A stretch of DNA of 64,000 nucleotides from Roseivivax lentus (GCF_900156805.1 NZ_FTOQ01000005.1:1-64000); one strand, 5' to 3'; positions 16,913-26,238 are shown, numbered from the stretch's first letter. Translations and numbers: made by a program. The notes: generated by a model not told the origin, from the letters alone.

Positions 16913-17049
16913 AATGATCTCCTTGCAAAATTCCAGTGCCAAACAGAGGAATGTTGAGCGTCAAGACTGAAGTAATTCTCTCAACTGACAAGTAATTGAG
17001 GGCCGCGAAATTCAGTCAGAGCTTCAATCTGAGATGTGTTCCATCTGCT

Positions 17050-18141
17050 TCAATGTCCCTTTGTGTTGATGCGCAACCTCTTGTCCAGTTCCACGCACAC
17101 AATATCCATGGCAGGGCGGAGTGCGTCCAGCGACGGCTTGGCGTATCGCTGACCGGTGATCGACAGTGGCGTGTGGTTGAGGAGCCGTCCGACGATCTCC
17201 TCGAGAACCCCGGCCTCCATGGCGACTGTCGCGAAGGTGCGCCGGTGGGCATGAGGGCTCCATGACATCCGCTGCGGCGTCGAGAGCCGACCGTCCGGGC
17301 CTTTGGGAGATGGAAAGACCCAGCGCCGATCCAGTCCGCGCATTGGTGCAAGGATCTCGTGGTGTCGTTGGGTTATTGGCAAATCAAAGCTGCGGCCGTT
17401 CTTGGTCATCGGCAGGTGGAGGTGGTCCTCGAGCACGTTCCGCCATTCGAGGGTCAGAGCCTCACCCTTGCGGAACCCGGTGAAGAGCAACAGCTCGTAG
17501 AAGACCTTGTGGATCGGGTTGTAGAGCCCGTCGACTTCGCGGCGCCAGGCGCGCAGGTCCACGATGATCGTCCCGGCTGGTGTCTCGTCGTACCATTCGA
17601 TTGCCATCGTCGGGGACTCCGGCAGGTCGTAGACCCTGCGCGCATGGTTCCAGACGGTCCGGAAGTATTTCAACGTGTGGTTGGCAGAGGATGGGATGTG
17701 GGCCATCGAGCGATGGCGGTGTGCGACCATCGCCTTGGTGATCTCGTCGAGCGGTAGCCGAAGCCAGTCCTTGAGATGCAGATCGAACTGCTGGCGGATA
17801 CCGTCCTTGTGCGCCTCCGACCGGAGCTTCGGTCGGGCCAGGTAGGCCTCCATTGCATCCTGAAGAGTTGGAGCCCCTATCTGGAGGGACTTCCCGGCCC
17901 CCCGAGACATCTCGAGTGCCAGCCCCATGGCGGTCTGCCTTGCGACCTGTGCCGAGATCACGGGGTGGCGGCCGATCAGAACCCGGCGTGTCTGCCCTCC
18001 CACGTCCTTCTGGAAGTACCAGGTCTTCGACCGCTTCCCGACGAAGAGGACGAGCCCCTTGAGTTCGCTGTCCCAGTGCTTGTCAGTGCCGGACTTTGCA
18101 GGTGGCAGCTTGGCGGCGTAGGTCTCTGTGAGCTTTGGCAT
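17050..18141 (-). CDS. Tyrosine-type site-specific integrase
   Basis: A 363-residue phage-type integrase. The N-terminal arm-binding domain (AKLPPAKSGTDKHWDSELKG, then LGRHP-like IGRHPVISAQVAR) is followed by a core-binding domain and the catalytic domain. Catalytic residues are visible: Arg in LLLFTGFRKGEAL, His and Arg in SPHAHRRTFATVA, His in LLNHTPLSITGQRYA with the Tyr nucleophile in the same segment. The gene therefore looks active. It ends the island next to a partial tRNA-Gly gene (18268-18306), its likely attachment site. The start at 18141 keeps the usual N-terminus; 14 extra residues upstream are less likely. Confidence 0.88.
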   Translation of the reverse strand: MPKLTETYAAKLPPAKSGTDKHWDSELKGLVLFVGKRSKTWYFQKDVGGQTRRVLIGRHPVISAQVARQTAMGLALEMSRGAGKSLQIGAPTLQDAMEAYLARPKLRSEAHKDGIRQQFDLHLKDWLRLPLDEITKAMVAHRHRSMAHIPSSANHTLKYFRTVWNHARRVYDLPESPTMAIEWYDETPAGTIIVDLRAWRREVDGLYNPIHKVFYELLLFTGFRKGEALTLEWRNVLEDHLHLPMTKNGRSFDLPITQRHHEILAPMRGLDRRWVFPSPKGPDGRLSTPQRMSWSPHAHRRTFATVAMEAGVLEEIVGRLLNHTPLSITGQRYAKPSLDALRPAMDIVCVELDKRLRINTKGH

Positions 18142-18267
18142 TTTGTCTGCTTTTTGTCGGAAACTATGCGATACCGAGCGCAATCAGATGATGCTGAGTG
18201 CGAGTACTAATCGTTTATAATGAAAATGTTAGAAATGAAATGCAACTCTCTGACAGTCACACGTTCT

Positions 18268-18306
18268 GCTTGGGAAGCTGCTGCTCTACCATTGAGCTAC
18301 ACCCGC
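18268..18306 (-). pseudogene. 5' half of a tRNA-Gly(TCC) gene at the island edge
   Basis: Read on the minus strand from 18306, the bases give the acceptor strand gcgggtg, a complete D arm (agctcaatggtagagc), and the anticodon stem and loop with anticodon TCC (cagcttcccaagc). After this point the anticodon stem no longer pairs and no T arm or 3' acceptor strand follows. The gene is cut in the anticodon arm, exactly on the side facing the integrase gene, as expected for an integration junction. No matching 3' half is visible elsewhere in the window. Confidence 0.75.
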
Positions 18307-18370
18307 CGCTGCACTTTCGATAGCATCGCCCGAGAGGCCGGTTCAAGCGCAATCGGCGGGGGCCGGCGGC

Positions 18371-19471
18371 TCAGATCCGCGCCGCCAGATGCGCCACGCG
18401 CGCCCGCACCGCGTCCGGGATCGGCCCTTCGCGGGGCGCATCGCGCAGGGTGGTGAGCAGCGTCTCGCTCGGCCGGCCCTTCCGCGCCCAGGCAAGGCCG
18501 CGCAGGATGGCCTGCGCCTCCTCGGGCAGAAAGTCCGGAATTGTCTGCCCCGACAGCGTGGCCCAGATGCAGGTCCAGAGCCGTCCGACGCTCCACGGAT
18601 TGTAGCCGCCGCCGCCCGACACGATCAGCCGCGGCGCAAGCGGACGCAGCGCGCGGACCGTCTCGATATGCGCGTTGTTGGACAGCGCCAGCCGCGACAG
18701 CGGGTCTTCCGTCACCGCATCGGCGCCGCATTGCAGGAAGATCGCGTCGGGCTTGAAGTCTTCCGTCGCGGGCAGCAGCACCTCGTCGAGGAACAACCGA
18801 TAGGCGCTGTCATCGGCCCCGCGCGGCAGCGGCAGGTTGAAGGCCGCGCCGCCCGCCTCATCCTCGAGCCTGCCGGTGAAGGGCCAGCGCCCTTCTTCGT
18901 GGCACGAGATCATCCGCACCCGGTCCGAGCCCGCAAAGGCCGGCTCCACCCCGTCGGGATGATGCGCGTCGATGTCGATATAGACGATGCGCCCAAGCCC
19001 CTGGTCCAGCAGCCGCTGGATCGTCAGCACCGGCTCGTTGATGTAGCAAAAGCCGTTGGCGCAATCGGGATGGCCGTGATGCGTGCCGCCGCCCGGATTG
19101 TAGACGACGCCGCCCTCCGCCACGAGTTCGGCCGCCAGCATGCCCCCGCCCGCCGCCGTCGCGGGGCGGCGATACATCTCGGGAAAGACCGGGTTCGACA
19201 GGGTGCCCAACCCGTGCCGCAGCCGCGTGCCCTCGTCCACCGCCTGCGCGGTCTCGGCGGCGACCAGCGCGCGGATGTATTCGGGCGTGTGAAAGCCCAG
19301 CAGGGCCGCGGGTTTGGCGCGCGGCGAGATGCGGTAGCGCGACGCGGGCAGCCATCCCAGCGCCCGCGACAGGTCGATCACGGTGGGCACGCGCGGGATC
19401 GACAAGGGGTGCAGCCGGCCATAGCTCGACCCGCGATAGATGTTCGACCCGATGAAGAGAGCGCCTGTCAT
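18371..19471 (-). CDS. Histone-deacetylase-like (AcuC/HdaH type) deacetylase
   Basis: A 366-residue member of the arginase-deacetylase fold family, zinc-dependent enzymes acting on acetyl-lysine or acetylated small molecules. Landmarks in order: YNPGGGTHHGHPDCANGF with the catalytic His pair, YIDIDAHHPDGVE with zinc ligands, and SGGGGYNP with the catalytic glycine-rich loop. The length is normal for the family and the metal ligands are present. The gene is alone on this strand at the start of the core region. Bacterial substrates are generally not known, so the call stays at family level. Confidence 0.85.
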   Translation of the reverse strand: MTGALFIGSNIYRGSSYGRLHPLSIPRVPTVIDLSRALGWLPASRYRISPRAKPAALLGFHTPEYIRALVAAETAQAVDEGTRLRHGLGTLSNPVFPEMYRRPATAAGGGMLAAELVAEGGVVYNPGGGTHHGHPDCANGFCYINEPVLTIQRLLDQGLGRIVYIDIDAHHPDGVEPAFAGSDRVRMISCHEEGRWPFTGRLEDEAGGAAFNLPLPRGADDSAYRLFLDEVLLPATEDFKPDAIFLQCGADAVTEDPLSRLALSNNAHIETVRALRPLAPRLIVSGGGGYNPWSVGRLWTCIWATLSGQTIPDFLPEEAQAILRGLAWARKGRPSETLLTTLRDAPREGPIPDAVRARVAHLAARI

Positions 19472-19552
19472 GCGCCTGAGCTAACCCGGCTTTGCACGGC
19501 GCCAAGCCCCCGCGCGATTGCGCATCGCCGCGCCGCGCCGTAAGTCCGGCCC

Positions 19553-20632
19553 ATGCACCGTCTGCCCCCGCCCCGCCTGCTGTTTCTGACCGCGCTCGTG
19601 CTGGGCCTCGGCGCGGCGGGCGGCTGGCTTGCGGCGCAGGTGATGGTGCCGATGCCCTGGATGATCGGCGCGCTCGCGGTCTCGGCGCTTTGCGTGGCGA
19701 CGCTGCAGCGCGGCCTCTTGCGGGATTACATCTTCCCGAACCGCTTCCGGAACCCGTTCATCGCGCTCATCGGCGTGATGATCGGCAGCCAGGCCTCGCC
19801 CGCGCTGCTCGACAGCCTCGCCACGCTGCCGCTGGCGCTGGCCGCGCTGTTGCTATTCATCCTGGTGGCTCATGCGGGGAACGTCGCGATCTTCGAGCGG
19901 CTGGGCGGCTATGACCGCGCCACCGCCTTCTATTCCGGCACGCCCGGCGGGCTGATGGAATCGATCCTGCTGGGCGAAGGTGCCGGCGCCGATATCCGCA
20001 TCCTGACGCTGCAGCAATTTCTGCGCATCATCTTCGTCGTGACGCTGGTGCCCGCCGCCCTGTCGATCTGGGCGGGCGAGCCCCTGGGCTCCGCGGCGGG
20101 GATCGCTCCCGGCGGCGACGTGCCGCCGCGCTGGACGGATTGCGTCCTCGGCGCGGGCGCTGCGGGCCTCGGCCTGTTCCTGGCGCGCGCGGTGCATGTG
20201 CCGGCGGGCCATCTGGTCGGACCGCTCGTCATCACCGCCGCGCTCACGCTGATGGGCGCGATCGAGCTGCACCTGCCGTTCTGGGTTCTCGCGACGGCGC
20301 AGGTGGTCATCGGCACCTCGCTCGGCCTGCGCTTTCTGGGCATCACCGCGGCGCATATCCGCAAGGGTCTGGGCCTCGCCTTCCTGTCGGTGCTGTTCAT
20401 GCTGACGCTCGGGACTGGCCTGTCGGTCGCGCTGGCGCAGGTGACGGGGCTCGACGTGGTGCAATTGCTGCTGAGCTTCGCGCCGGGCGGCGTGACCGAG
20501 ATGTCGCTCATCGCGCTGTCATTGTCGGTGAGCCCGGCGCTGGTGAGCCTCTTTCACGTCGCGCGCATCCTGATGACCGTGGGCACGCTCATGGTCACGC
20601 CCCGGCTGTTCGGGATCGGCCCGAAGGTCTGA
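19553..20632 (+). CDS. AbrB-family membrane protein (putative transporter)
   Basis: A 359-residue polytopic membrane protein with the duplicated AbrB (ammonia-monooxygenase-like) architecture. The repeated pattern is visible as VPMPWMIGAL in the first half and VPAGHLVGPLVITAA in the second. The segments FYSGTPGGLMESILLGEG and LLSFAPGGVTEMSLIALSL are the corresponding conserved loops of the two halves. About ten transmembrane segments are expected. Substrate unknown. It is transcribed on its own, 81 bases from the divergent deacetylase gene. Confidence 0.82.
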   Translation: MHRLPPPRLLFLTALVLGLGAAGGWLAAQVMVPMPWMIGALAVSALCVATLQRGLLRDYIFPNRFRNPFIALIGVMIGSQASPALLDSLATLPLALAALLLFILVAHAGNVAIFERLGGYDRATAFYSGTPGGLMESILLGEGAGADIRILTLQQFLRIIFVVTLVPAALSIWAGEPLGSAAGIAPGGDVPPRWTDCVLGAGAAGLGLFLARAVHVPAGHLVGPLVITAALTLMGAIELHLPFWVLATAQVVIGTSLGLRFLGITAAHIRKGLGLAFLSVLFMLTLGTGLSVALAQVTGLDVVQLLLSFAPGGVTEMSLIALSLSVSPALVSLFHVARILMTVGTLMVTPRLFGIGPKV

Positions 20633-20838
20633 GGCGGACCGGCGGCTGTGACGAGGCCGATACCCGGGGGTCCGTCCCTGCGCCGGGGGAGTGGCAGGCC
20701 GACGGTCCGACACGGCAACGGACGGAGGGCGGCGCGAAATCTTCCCACGTCATCGCACCGCCCGAGCGACGCGCCTGCGGCGCCATAGCGTCAGGCGTGG
20801 TCCGGCCCGAGCCGGGCCCGGCGGCCTTGGTCCGGCCC

Positions 20839-22665
20839 CTACCCCGCAGCCTCGGCCTTCTCTTCCAGCGCCAGCCATTCTTCTTCCGCCGCCGACAGCT
20901 TCTCCTGCCGCTCGGCCAGAGCTTCCGTCGCCTTCTGGAACTTCACCGGCTCCCGCGTGAAGAGATCCGGATCGGTCAGCAGACCGTTCAGCTTGCCGAT
21001 CTCCGCCTCGAGCCGCGCGATCACGCCGGGCAATTCCTCCAGCCGGTGCTTTTCCGAAAAGCTCAGCCCCGATGGCTTCGGTTTCGCCTTGGCCTTCGGC
21101 GCCTCCGCCTTGGGCTGCGCTGTGTCGCGGGACGCGGGCCGCGCCGTATCCTCGCGCGCTTGCCGCTGGCTTTGGTAATCCGACCAACCGCCCGCATAGA
21201 CCACCGCGCGCCCGTCGCCCTCCATCGCCACGGTGGTCGTCGCCACCCGGTCGAGGAAATCGCGATCGTGGCTCACCAAAAGCACGGTGCCGTCGTATTC
21301 GCCCAGGAGATCCTGCAGCAGGTCCAGCGTCTCCACGTCGAGATCGTTGGTGGGCTCGTCGAGCACCAGCAGGTTCGATTCCCGCGCCATGATCTTGGCC
21401 AGCAGCAGCCGCGCCTTCTCGCCCCCCGACAGCGAGCGCACCGGCGCGCGCACCCGCCGCTCGTCGAAGAGGAACTCCTTGAGATAGCCCACGACGTGCT
21501 TGGGCTGCCCGCGCACGAGGATCTGATCGGCCTTGCCCGACACCCGCATGTCCGGATCGCCGGTCAGGTTTTCCCAAAGCGACATGTCCCCGTCGAGCTT
21601 GGCGCGGCTCTGGTCGAAGACCGCCGGCACGAGGTTGGTGCCCAGCTTGACGCGGCCCTCGTCGGGGGCCTCCTCGCCCATCAGCATGCGGATGAGCGTG
21701 GTCTTGCCCACGCCGTTCGGGCCCACGAAGGCCACCCGGTCGCCGCGTTCGATCTTGAGGGAGAAATCGCGCAGGATGGTCTTGCCGTCGAAGGCCTTGG
21801 CGATCCCCTCGGCCTCGATCACCTTCTTGCCCGAGGTCGGGCCCGAGGCGAGGTCCATCGCGGCCGTGCCCTGACGGCGGATCATGCCCGCGCGTTCCTC
21901 GCGCAGCGCCTTCAGCGCCCGCACCCGACCCTGGTTGCGGGTGCGCCGGGCCGAGATGCCCTCGACCGCCCATTTCGCCTCGGCCTTGATCTTTCGGTCC
22001 ATCTTGTGGCGCTGCAGGTCCTCTTCGGCCCAGATCGTGTCGCGCCATTCCTCGAAGCCCTCGAAGCCCGTCTCGCGGCGGCGCACCGCGCCCCGGTCGA
22101 TCCAGAGGGTGGCGCGCGTCAGCTCGCTCAGGAAGCGGCGGTCGTGGGAGATCAGCACGAAGGCCTTGCGCGTGGCCTTGAGCTCAGCCTCGAGCCAGCC
22201 GATCGCCTCGATGTCGAGATGGTTGGTGGGCTCGTCCAGCAGCAGAAGCTCGGGATCCTCGGCCATCAGCTTGGCCAGCGCCGCGCGCCGCCGCTCGCCG
22301 CCCGAGGCCGTCTCGACGGGCCGGGCGGGATCGAACTTGAGCCCCTCCGAGGCCGCCTCGACCCGGTACATATCCGCGGGGCCCAGCTCGGACGCGGCGA
22401 AGTCCCCGAGCGTCGCGAAGCCCGAGAGATCCGGGTCCTGCTCCATGTAGCCGACCGACTGGCCGGGCGGGACGACGCGCGTGCCGGTATCGGGCTCCAC
22501 GAGCCCCGCCATGACCTTCATCAGCGTGGATTTGCCCGATCCGTTGCGCCCCACGAGGGCCACCCGGTCGCGCGGCTGCACGACAAAGGACAGATCGGCG
22601 AAGACCGGCTCGCCCCCGAAGGTCAGCGAGATGTCTGAAAGTTGCAGAAGCGGTGCCTGAGCCAT
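20839..22665 (-). CDS. ABC-F family ATPase (Uup-like)
   Basis: A 608-residue soluble protein with two ATP-binding cassettes and no membrane segments, as in ABC-F proteins that act on the ribosome. Walker A motifs are GRNGSGKST and GPNGVGKTT; signatures are SGGERRRAALAKLM and LSGGEKARLLLAKIM; Walker B motifs are LLLLDEPTNHLD and LLVLDEPTNDLD. The C-terminus (SFSEKHRLEELPGVIARLEAEI ...) is the coiled-coil tail of Uup, a protein linked to DNA or ribosome metabolism. The start at 22665 gives the normal MAQAPLLQLSDISLTFGG opening. Confidence 0.9.
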   Translation of the reverse strand: MAQAPLLQLSDISLTFGGEPVFADLSFVVQPRDRVALVGRNGSGKSTLMKVMAGLVEPDTGTRVVPPGQSVGYMEQDPDLSGFATLGDFAASELGPADMYRVEAASEGLKFDPARPVETASGGERRRAALAKLMAEDPELLLLDEPTNHLDIEAIGWLEAELKATRKAFVLISHDRRFLSELTRATLWIDRGAVRRRETGFEGFEEWRDTIWAEEDLQRHKMDRKIKAEAKWAVEGISARRTRNQGRVRALKALREERAGMIRRQGTAAMDLASGPTSGKKVIEAEGIAKAFDGKTILRDFSLKIERGDRVAFVGPNGVGKTTLIRMLMGEEAPDEGRVKLGTNLVPAVFDQSRAKLDGDMSLWENLTGDPDMRVSGKADQILVRGQPKHVVGYLKEFLFDERRVRAPVRSLSGGEKARLLLAKIMARESNLLVLDEPTNDLDVETLDLLQDLLGEYDGTVLLVSHDRDFLDRVATTTVAMEGDGRAVVYAGGWSDYQSQRQAREDTARPASRDTAQPKAEAPKAKAKPKPSGLSFSEKHRLEELPGVIARLEAEIGKLNGLLTDPDLFTREPVKFQKATEALAERQEKLSAAEEEWLALEEKAEAAG

Positions 22666-22715
22666 GGCGCGCCATATGGCAGCGGCGAGGAGCGCCCGCA
22701 AGGGCGCGAGGAGCT

Positions 22716-23573
22716 TCAGCCCGCCAGACGCCTCAATGCCCGCGCCCGGGCGGGCGGAATGCGCGCGATCTCCACCCCGGTGAAGACATGGCAGGTGCCG
22801 AGGTCGCGGTCGATCACCGCGTGATCGCTGACCCATCCGCCAAGCGCGAGGTAGCTGCGCAGCAGCTGCGGCAGCGCCCGCAGCCCCACCTGTCCGGCCT
22901 TTCCGCCCATGTCCGCCGGTCCTGCCGCCGCGAGGGGGGCGGCCCGGCCGAAATCGTGGATATCCGGGGCCCGCGCCCCGATCCGCCAGCGCTCCGGCGC
23001 CCGGTGGTGCCGCGCCAGCCAGTCGAACCCGGCGGCATGGGGCGCGGGATCGGTGCCGGGGAACGAGGCGCAGCCGAACAGGAGCCGCAGGTCATGGGCA
23101 TCGACGAAGCGCGTCAGCGCCGCCCAGGCCAGCCGTGGCACGTCCGGATCGCGGCAGGTCTCGGCCAGGCAGAAGCGCCCGATCTCGGCCATCCCGCCGG
23201 GATAGCCGGTCAGCCGGCCCAGGTCGTAGAATTGCGCGGCATAGCTCGTTGCGATCTCGCGCGCCGAGGCCAGGTGCAGCAGCCGGAACGCCGCAAGGAC
23301 CCGGCCGCTGCCGCGCTCCTCGACCAGCACGTGCCGGCACAGGGGATCGAAGCCGTCTTCCTCGGGCGCGGCCGCGGCCCCGCGGAAGGCCTGCGCGCGC
23401 AGGGCAAGGATGGCCGCGTGATCGGCCGCCGAGGCCGCTGCGCGCACGCGCAAGGCTGCCGTCTCGATGCGGAAAAGGTCGTCCGTCGGTATGCCAGTAC
23501 CGGCATGCGCTCCAGCATCGCCGCCAAGGCCGCCCGCGCGCCCAGTGGTCCGCGGGCTGGCTGCGAGCGCCAC
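22716..23573 (-). CDS. OlsB-like ornithine-acyl-ACP N-acyltransferase
   Basis: A 285-residue GNAT-fold acyltransferase resembling OlsB, which makes lyso-ornithine lipid from 3-hydroxyacyl-ACP and ornithine. Landmarks: LRAQAFRG, DGFDPLCRHVLVEE, YDLGRLTGYPGGMAEIGRFCL, LFGCASFPGTDP and, near the end, DRDLGTCHVFTGVEI. The GTG at 23573, two bases after the BamE stop, is the longest start; a later start is possible because the first 30 residues are low-complexity. An acylating partner (OlsA) is not in the window. Confidence 0.8.
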   Translation of the reverse strand: MALAASPRTTGRAGGLGGDAGAHAGTGIPTDDLFRIETAALRVRAAASAADHAAILALRAQAFRGAAAAPEEDGFDPLCRHVLVEERGSGRVLAAFRLLHLASAREIATSYAAQFYDLGRLTGYPGGMAEIGRFCLAETCRDPDVPRLAWAALTRFVDAHDLRLLFGCASFPGTDPAPHAAGFDWLARHHRAPERWRIGARAPDIHDFGRAAPLAAAGPADMGGKAGQVGLRALPQLLRSYLALGGWVSDHAVIDRDLGTCHVFTGVEIARIPPARARALRRLAG

Positions 23574-23575
23574 GC

Positions 23576-24043
23576 CTATTCCTCGAAGAAACCGGCCGGG
23601 TTGAGCGACCCGATATTGCCGAAGAGCTTGCGGATGAAGCTCAGATCGCCGCTGGCGCTGTCGGTCACCCGGCGCGAGATCGGCACGACGCGCCCGTCCT
23701 CGAGGCCGTAACGCTCGATATTGGCCACCACGTCGGTCTCGGTGAACGAGATCGCCACCACCTCGCGCTCGACCACCTGCGGCTTCTGCCAGCCGTAATG
23801 GCGCATGGTCGTGCCGACCCAGTAATAGGCCCCGTCCGACAGCACGCCCGAGGCGGTGGGCACGCCCACGGTCTCCTCGACGGTGGCGCGGGTGTCGATG
23901 CCGGGGATAATGGCCTGCAGGTCCTCTTCGGGCGGCACGTAACCGTGATTGCGAAAATCCGCGGTGCAGGCGGCCAGCCCGACCATCAGCGTCAGGACCG
24001 CGACAAGGCGCGTGCCGCGTGCCATCTCAAGCCTGCCCGTCAT
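23576..24043 (-). CDS. bamE: Outer-membrane assembly lipoprotein BamE (SmpA/OmlA)
   Basis: A 155-residue lipoprotein of the SmpA/OmlA family, an accessory subunit of the Bam complex that inserts beta-barrel proteins. The signal peptide ends at the lipobox LAAC. The family pattern is clear: NHGYVPPEEDLQAIIPGIDTR, VGVPTASGVLSDGAYYWVG. The C-terminal third is longer than in E. coli BamE. Two starts are possible (24043 with gagggacgg upstream, or 24025). The OlsB-like gene follows by two bases. Confidence 0.85.
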   Translation of the reverse strand: MTGRLEMARGTRLVAVLTLMVGLAACTADFRNHGYVPPEEDLQAIIPGIDTRATVEETVGVPTASGVLSDGAYYWVGTTMRHYGWQKPQVVEREVVAISFTETDVVANIERYGLEDGRVVPISRRVTDSASGDLSFIRKLFGNIGSLNPAGFFEE

Positions 24044-24162
24044 TCCGTCCCTCTTGCCTTTGGCCTCGAACGCCTTTTATCCCGCTTACAGAAGGACGCA
24101 CCCGCGATCAAGCCGCGGGCGTGCCGCGAAAAAACCCCAGCGCTCCGAAAGGTGCCGATGCC

Positions 24163-24732
24163 ATGACCGAGACCCCCGCACGATCCGGCCCGTTCCGCAT
24201 TGCGGAGTTGTCACAGACCGCGCCCACGCGCTTCCGGCTCGAACCCGATGCCGCGGCCCGCGCCGAGATCGCCCGCGCGCTCGATTTCTCGTCGCTGCGC
24301 AAGGTCGTGCTCGAAGGCGCGATCAAGCCGCTCGGCAAACGCGGCTGGCGGCTCGAGGCGCGGCTCGGCGCGACGGTGATCCAGCCTTGCATCGTCACGC
24401 TGGCCCCGGTCACGACGCGGATCGACCGCCCGGTCGAACGCACCTACTTGCCGCCCGCGCTTCTCGAGGCGCCCGAACCCGGCTCCGAGATCGAGATGCC
24501 CGAGGACGACACCACCGAACTGCTCGGCGATGTGATCGACCCCGCCCAGGTGCTGACCGAGGCGCTGGCCCTCGCCGCGCCGGATTATCCCCGCGCCGAG
24601 GACGCGCCCGAACTGCGCGTCGAGGCCCGGCCCGCGGGCGCCGCCCCGATCGCGGAGGAGGAAACCAAGCCCTTCGCCGGGCTCGCGGGGCTGAAGGCGT
24701 CGCTCGAAAAGGGCGACGACGAGGAGGGCTGA
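24163..24732 (+). CDS. YceD/DUF177 family protein
   Basis: A 189-residue protein of the YceD (DUF177) family, which nearly always lies directly before rpmF and is implicated in 23S rRNA accumulation or processing. The conserved core is present: LEGAIKPLGKRGWRLEARLGATVIQPCIVTLAPV, with the cysteine of the family motif, and the C-terminal acidic segment ending KPFAGLAGLKASLEKGDDEEG. The ATG at 24163 is preferred over a longer upstream frame because it matches the family N-terminus. Confidence 0.88.
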   Translation: MTETPARSGPFRIAELSQTAPTRFRLEPDAAARAEIARALDFSSLRKVVLEGAIKPLGKRGWRLEARLGATVIQPCIVTLAPVTTRIDRPVERTYLPPALLEAPEPGSEIEMPEDDTTELLGDVIDPAQVLTEALALAAPDYPRAEDAPELRVEARPAGAAPIAEEETKPFAGLAGLKASLEKGDDEEG

Positions 24733-24896
24733 CCGCCCCAGAAACCGCTTGCGTTTTGACACGCCGTCACTATGTATGCGCCTTCACCGGAATTCAGGGT
24801 TGCCAGCGGTGCGCGATAGGGACTATCCCCCCGCCAGATTCCCGACAGCGGCGTCGGTTCAAGACTGCGCCGGAAACACGAAATTGAGGTTGAGAC

Positions 24897-25103
24897 ATGG
24901 CCGTCCAACAGAACAAAGTATCCAAGTCGCGTCGCAACAACCGCCGCGCCCATGACGCGCTCGTTGCTGCGAACCCCAACGAATGCACCAATTGCGGCGA
25001 GCTGAAGCGCCCGCATCACGTCTGCCCGTCCTGCGGCCATTATGCCGACCGTGAGGTCGTCGCGGTCGCGGACGAGATCGACCTGGACGAAGACGCAGCC
25101 TGA
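24897..25103 (+). CDS. rpmF: 50S ribosomal protein L32
   Basis: A 68-residue ribosomal protein. The N-terminus [20 protein letters not shown] and the four-cysteine-type region [20 protein letters not shown] identify bL32, with the zinc-binding form of cysteines. It lies in the standard order YceD-rpmF-plsX-fabH. The stop is 28 bases before plsX, so the genes are probably co-transcribed, linking ribosome and lipid synthesis. Confidence 0.97.
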   Translation: MAVQQNKVSKSRRNNRRAHDALVAANPNECTNCGELKRPHHVCPSCGHYADREVVAVADEIDLDEDAA

Positions 25104-25131
25104 GTAACGCATCCCCGCGAGGCCCATCTTC

Positions 25132-26238
25132 ATGACCTCTTCGCAGGATCAGCAGGAGACGGGCCGCGCCGAGGTGGTTCTTTCCATCGACGCCATGGGC
25201 GGCGATCAGGGACCGGCGACCGTCGTCGCCGGTCTTGCCTTGTCCGCCGACAAGAACCCCGACGTGCGGTTCCTCCTGCATGGCCGCAAGGCCGAGCTCG
25301 AGAAGCTCGTCGCCAAGACGCCCAGCCTGAAGGGCCGCGTCGATATACGCCATGCGGACGACATCGTCTCCATGGACGACAAGCCCAGCCACGTGATGCG
25401 CAACGGCAAGGGCACCTCGATGTGGTCCACGCTCGACGCAGTGCGCAACGGCGAGGCCTCGATCGCGGTGTCTTGCGGCAATACCGGGGCGCTCATGGCG
25501 ATCTCCATGGTGCGTTTGCGCAAATTGCCGGGCGTCAGCCGACCTGCAATTGCGATTCTCTGGCCCTCCCGGTCCGAGCAGGGCTTCAACGTCATGCTCG
25601 ATGTGGGCGCCGATATCCGCGCCGATGCCCGTGACCTGCTGCAATACGCGCTGATGGGCGTCTCCTATGCGCGCAACGGCCTGTCGCTGGCGCGGCCACG
25701 CGTCGGCCTGCTGAACGTGGGCACCGAGGAACACAAGGGCCGCACCGAGCTGCACGAGGCGCATGGTCTCATCAACGCCACCGCCGACGATGCCGAGTTC
25801 GATTTCGTGGGCTTCGTCGAGGGCGGCGACATCCCCGGCGACGTGGCCGACGTGATCGTCACCGACGGCTTTACCGGCAACGTGGCGCTGAAGACCGGCG
25901 AAGGCACGGCGAGCCTCATCCGCGATCTGCTGCGCGAGGCCTTCGCCTATTCGATCATCTCGCGGATCGCCTCGCTGCTGGCCTATCCCTCGCTCAAGCG
26001 GCTGTCGAAGCGCATCGATCCGCGCCGGGTGAATGGCGGCGTCTTCCTCGGGCTCAACGGCACGGTGGTGAAATCCCACGGCGCCGCGGATGCGACCGGC
26101 GTCGCCGCCGCGGTTCGGCTGGCCTGCCGGCTCGCCGAGTCGGGCTTCACCGACCGGCTGAAGGCCCGGGTTGCATCCGCCGCGGAGCTTGCACAGGATG
26201 TCGCCAATTCCGCCGAAGACGGAAAGGACAAGACATGA
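25132..26238 (+). CDS. plsX: Phosphate acyltransferase PlsX
   Basis: A 368-residue enzyme that makes acyl-phosphate from acyl-ACP for phospholipid synthesis. The family opening VVLSIDAMGGDQGPATVV, the segment SCGNTGALMAISMVRLRKLPGVSRPAI and the C-terminal KSHGAADATGVAAAVRLA are all present. Length is normal. The stop overlaps the fabH start (ATGA), a typical coupling of phospholipid and fatty-acid initiation genes. Confidence 0.96.
   Translation: MTSSQDQQETGRAEVVLSIDAMGGDQGPATVVAGLALSADKNPDVRFLLHGRKAELEKLVAKTPSLKGRVDIRHADDIVSMDDKPSHVMRNGKGTSMWSTLDAVRNGEASIAVSCGNTGALMAISMVRLRKLPGVSRPAIAILWPSRSEQGFNVMLDVGADIRADARDLLQYALMGVSYARNGLSLARPRVGLLNVGTEEHKGRTELHEAHGLINATADDAEFDFVGFVEGGDIPGDVADVIVTDGFTGNVALKTGEGTASLIRDLLREAFAYSIISRIASLLAYPSLKRLSKRIDPRRVNGGVFLGLNGTVVKSHGAADATGVAAAVRLACRLAESGFTDRLKARVASAAELAQDVANSAEDGKDKT

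Noticed and set aside
20140-22638. An 832-codon plus-strand frame opposite the ABC-F gene
   Set aside because: Begins inside the AbrB gene in another frame and mirrors the ABC-F gene; no domains.
24754-24780. Sigma-70 promoter before rpmF
   Set aside because: TTGACA is present at 24756-24761 but no -10 element has acceptable spacing.
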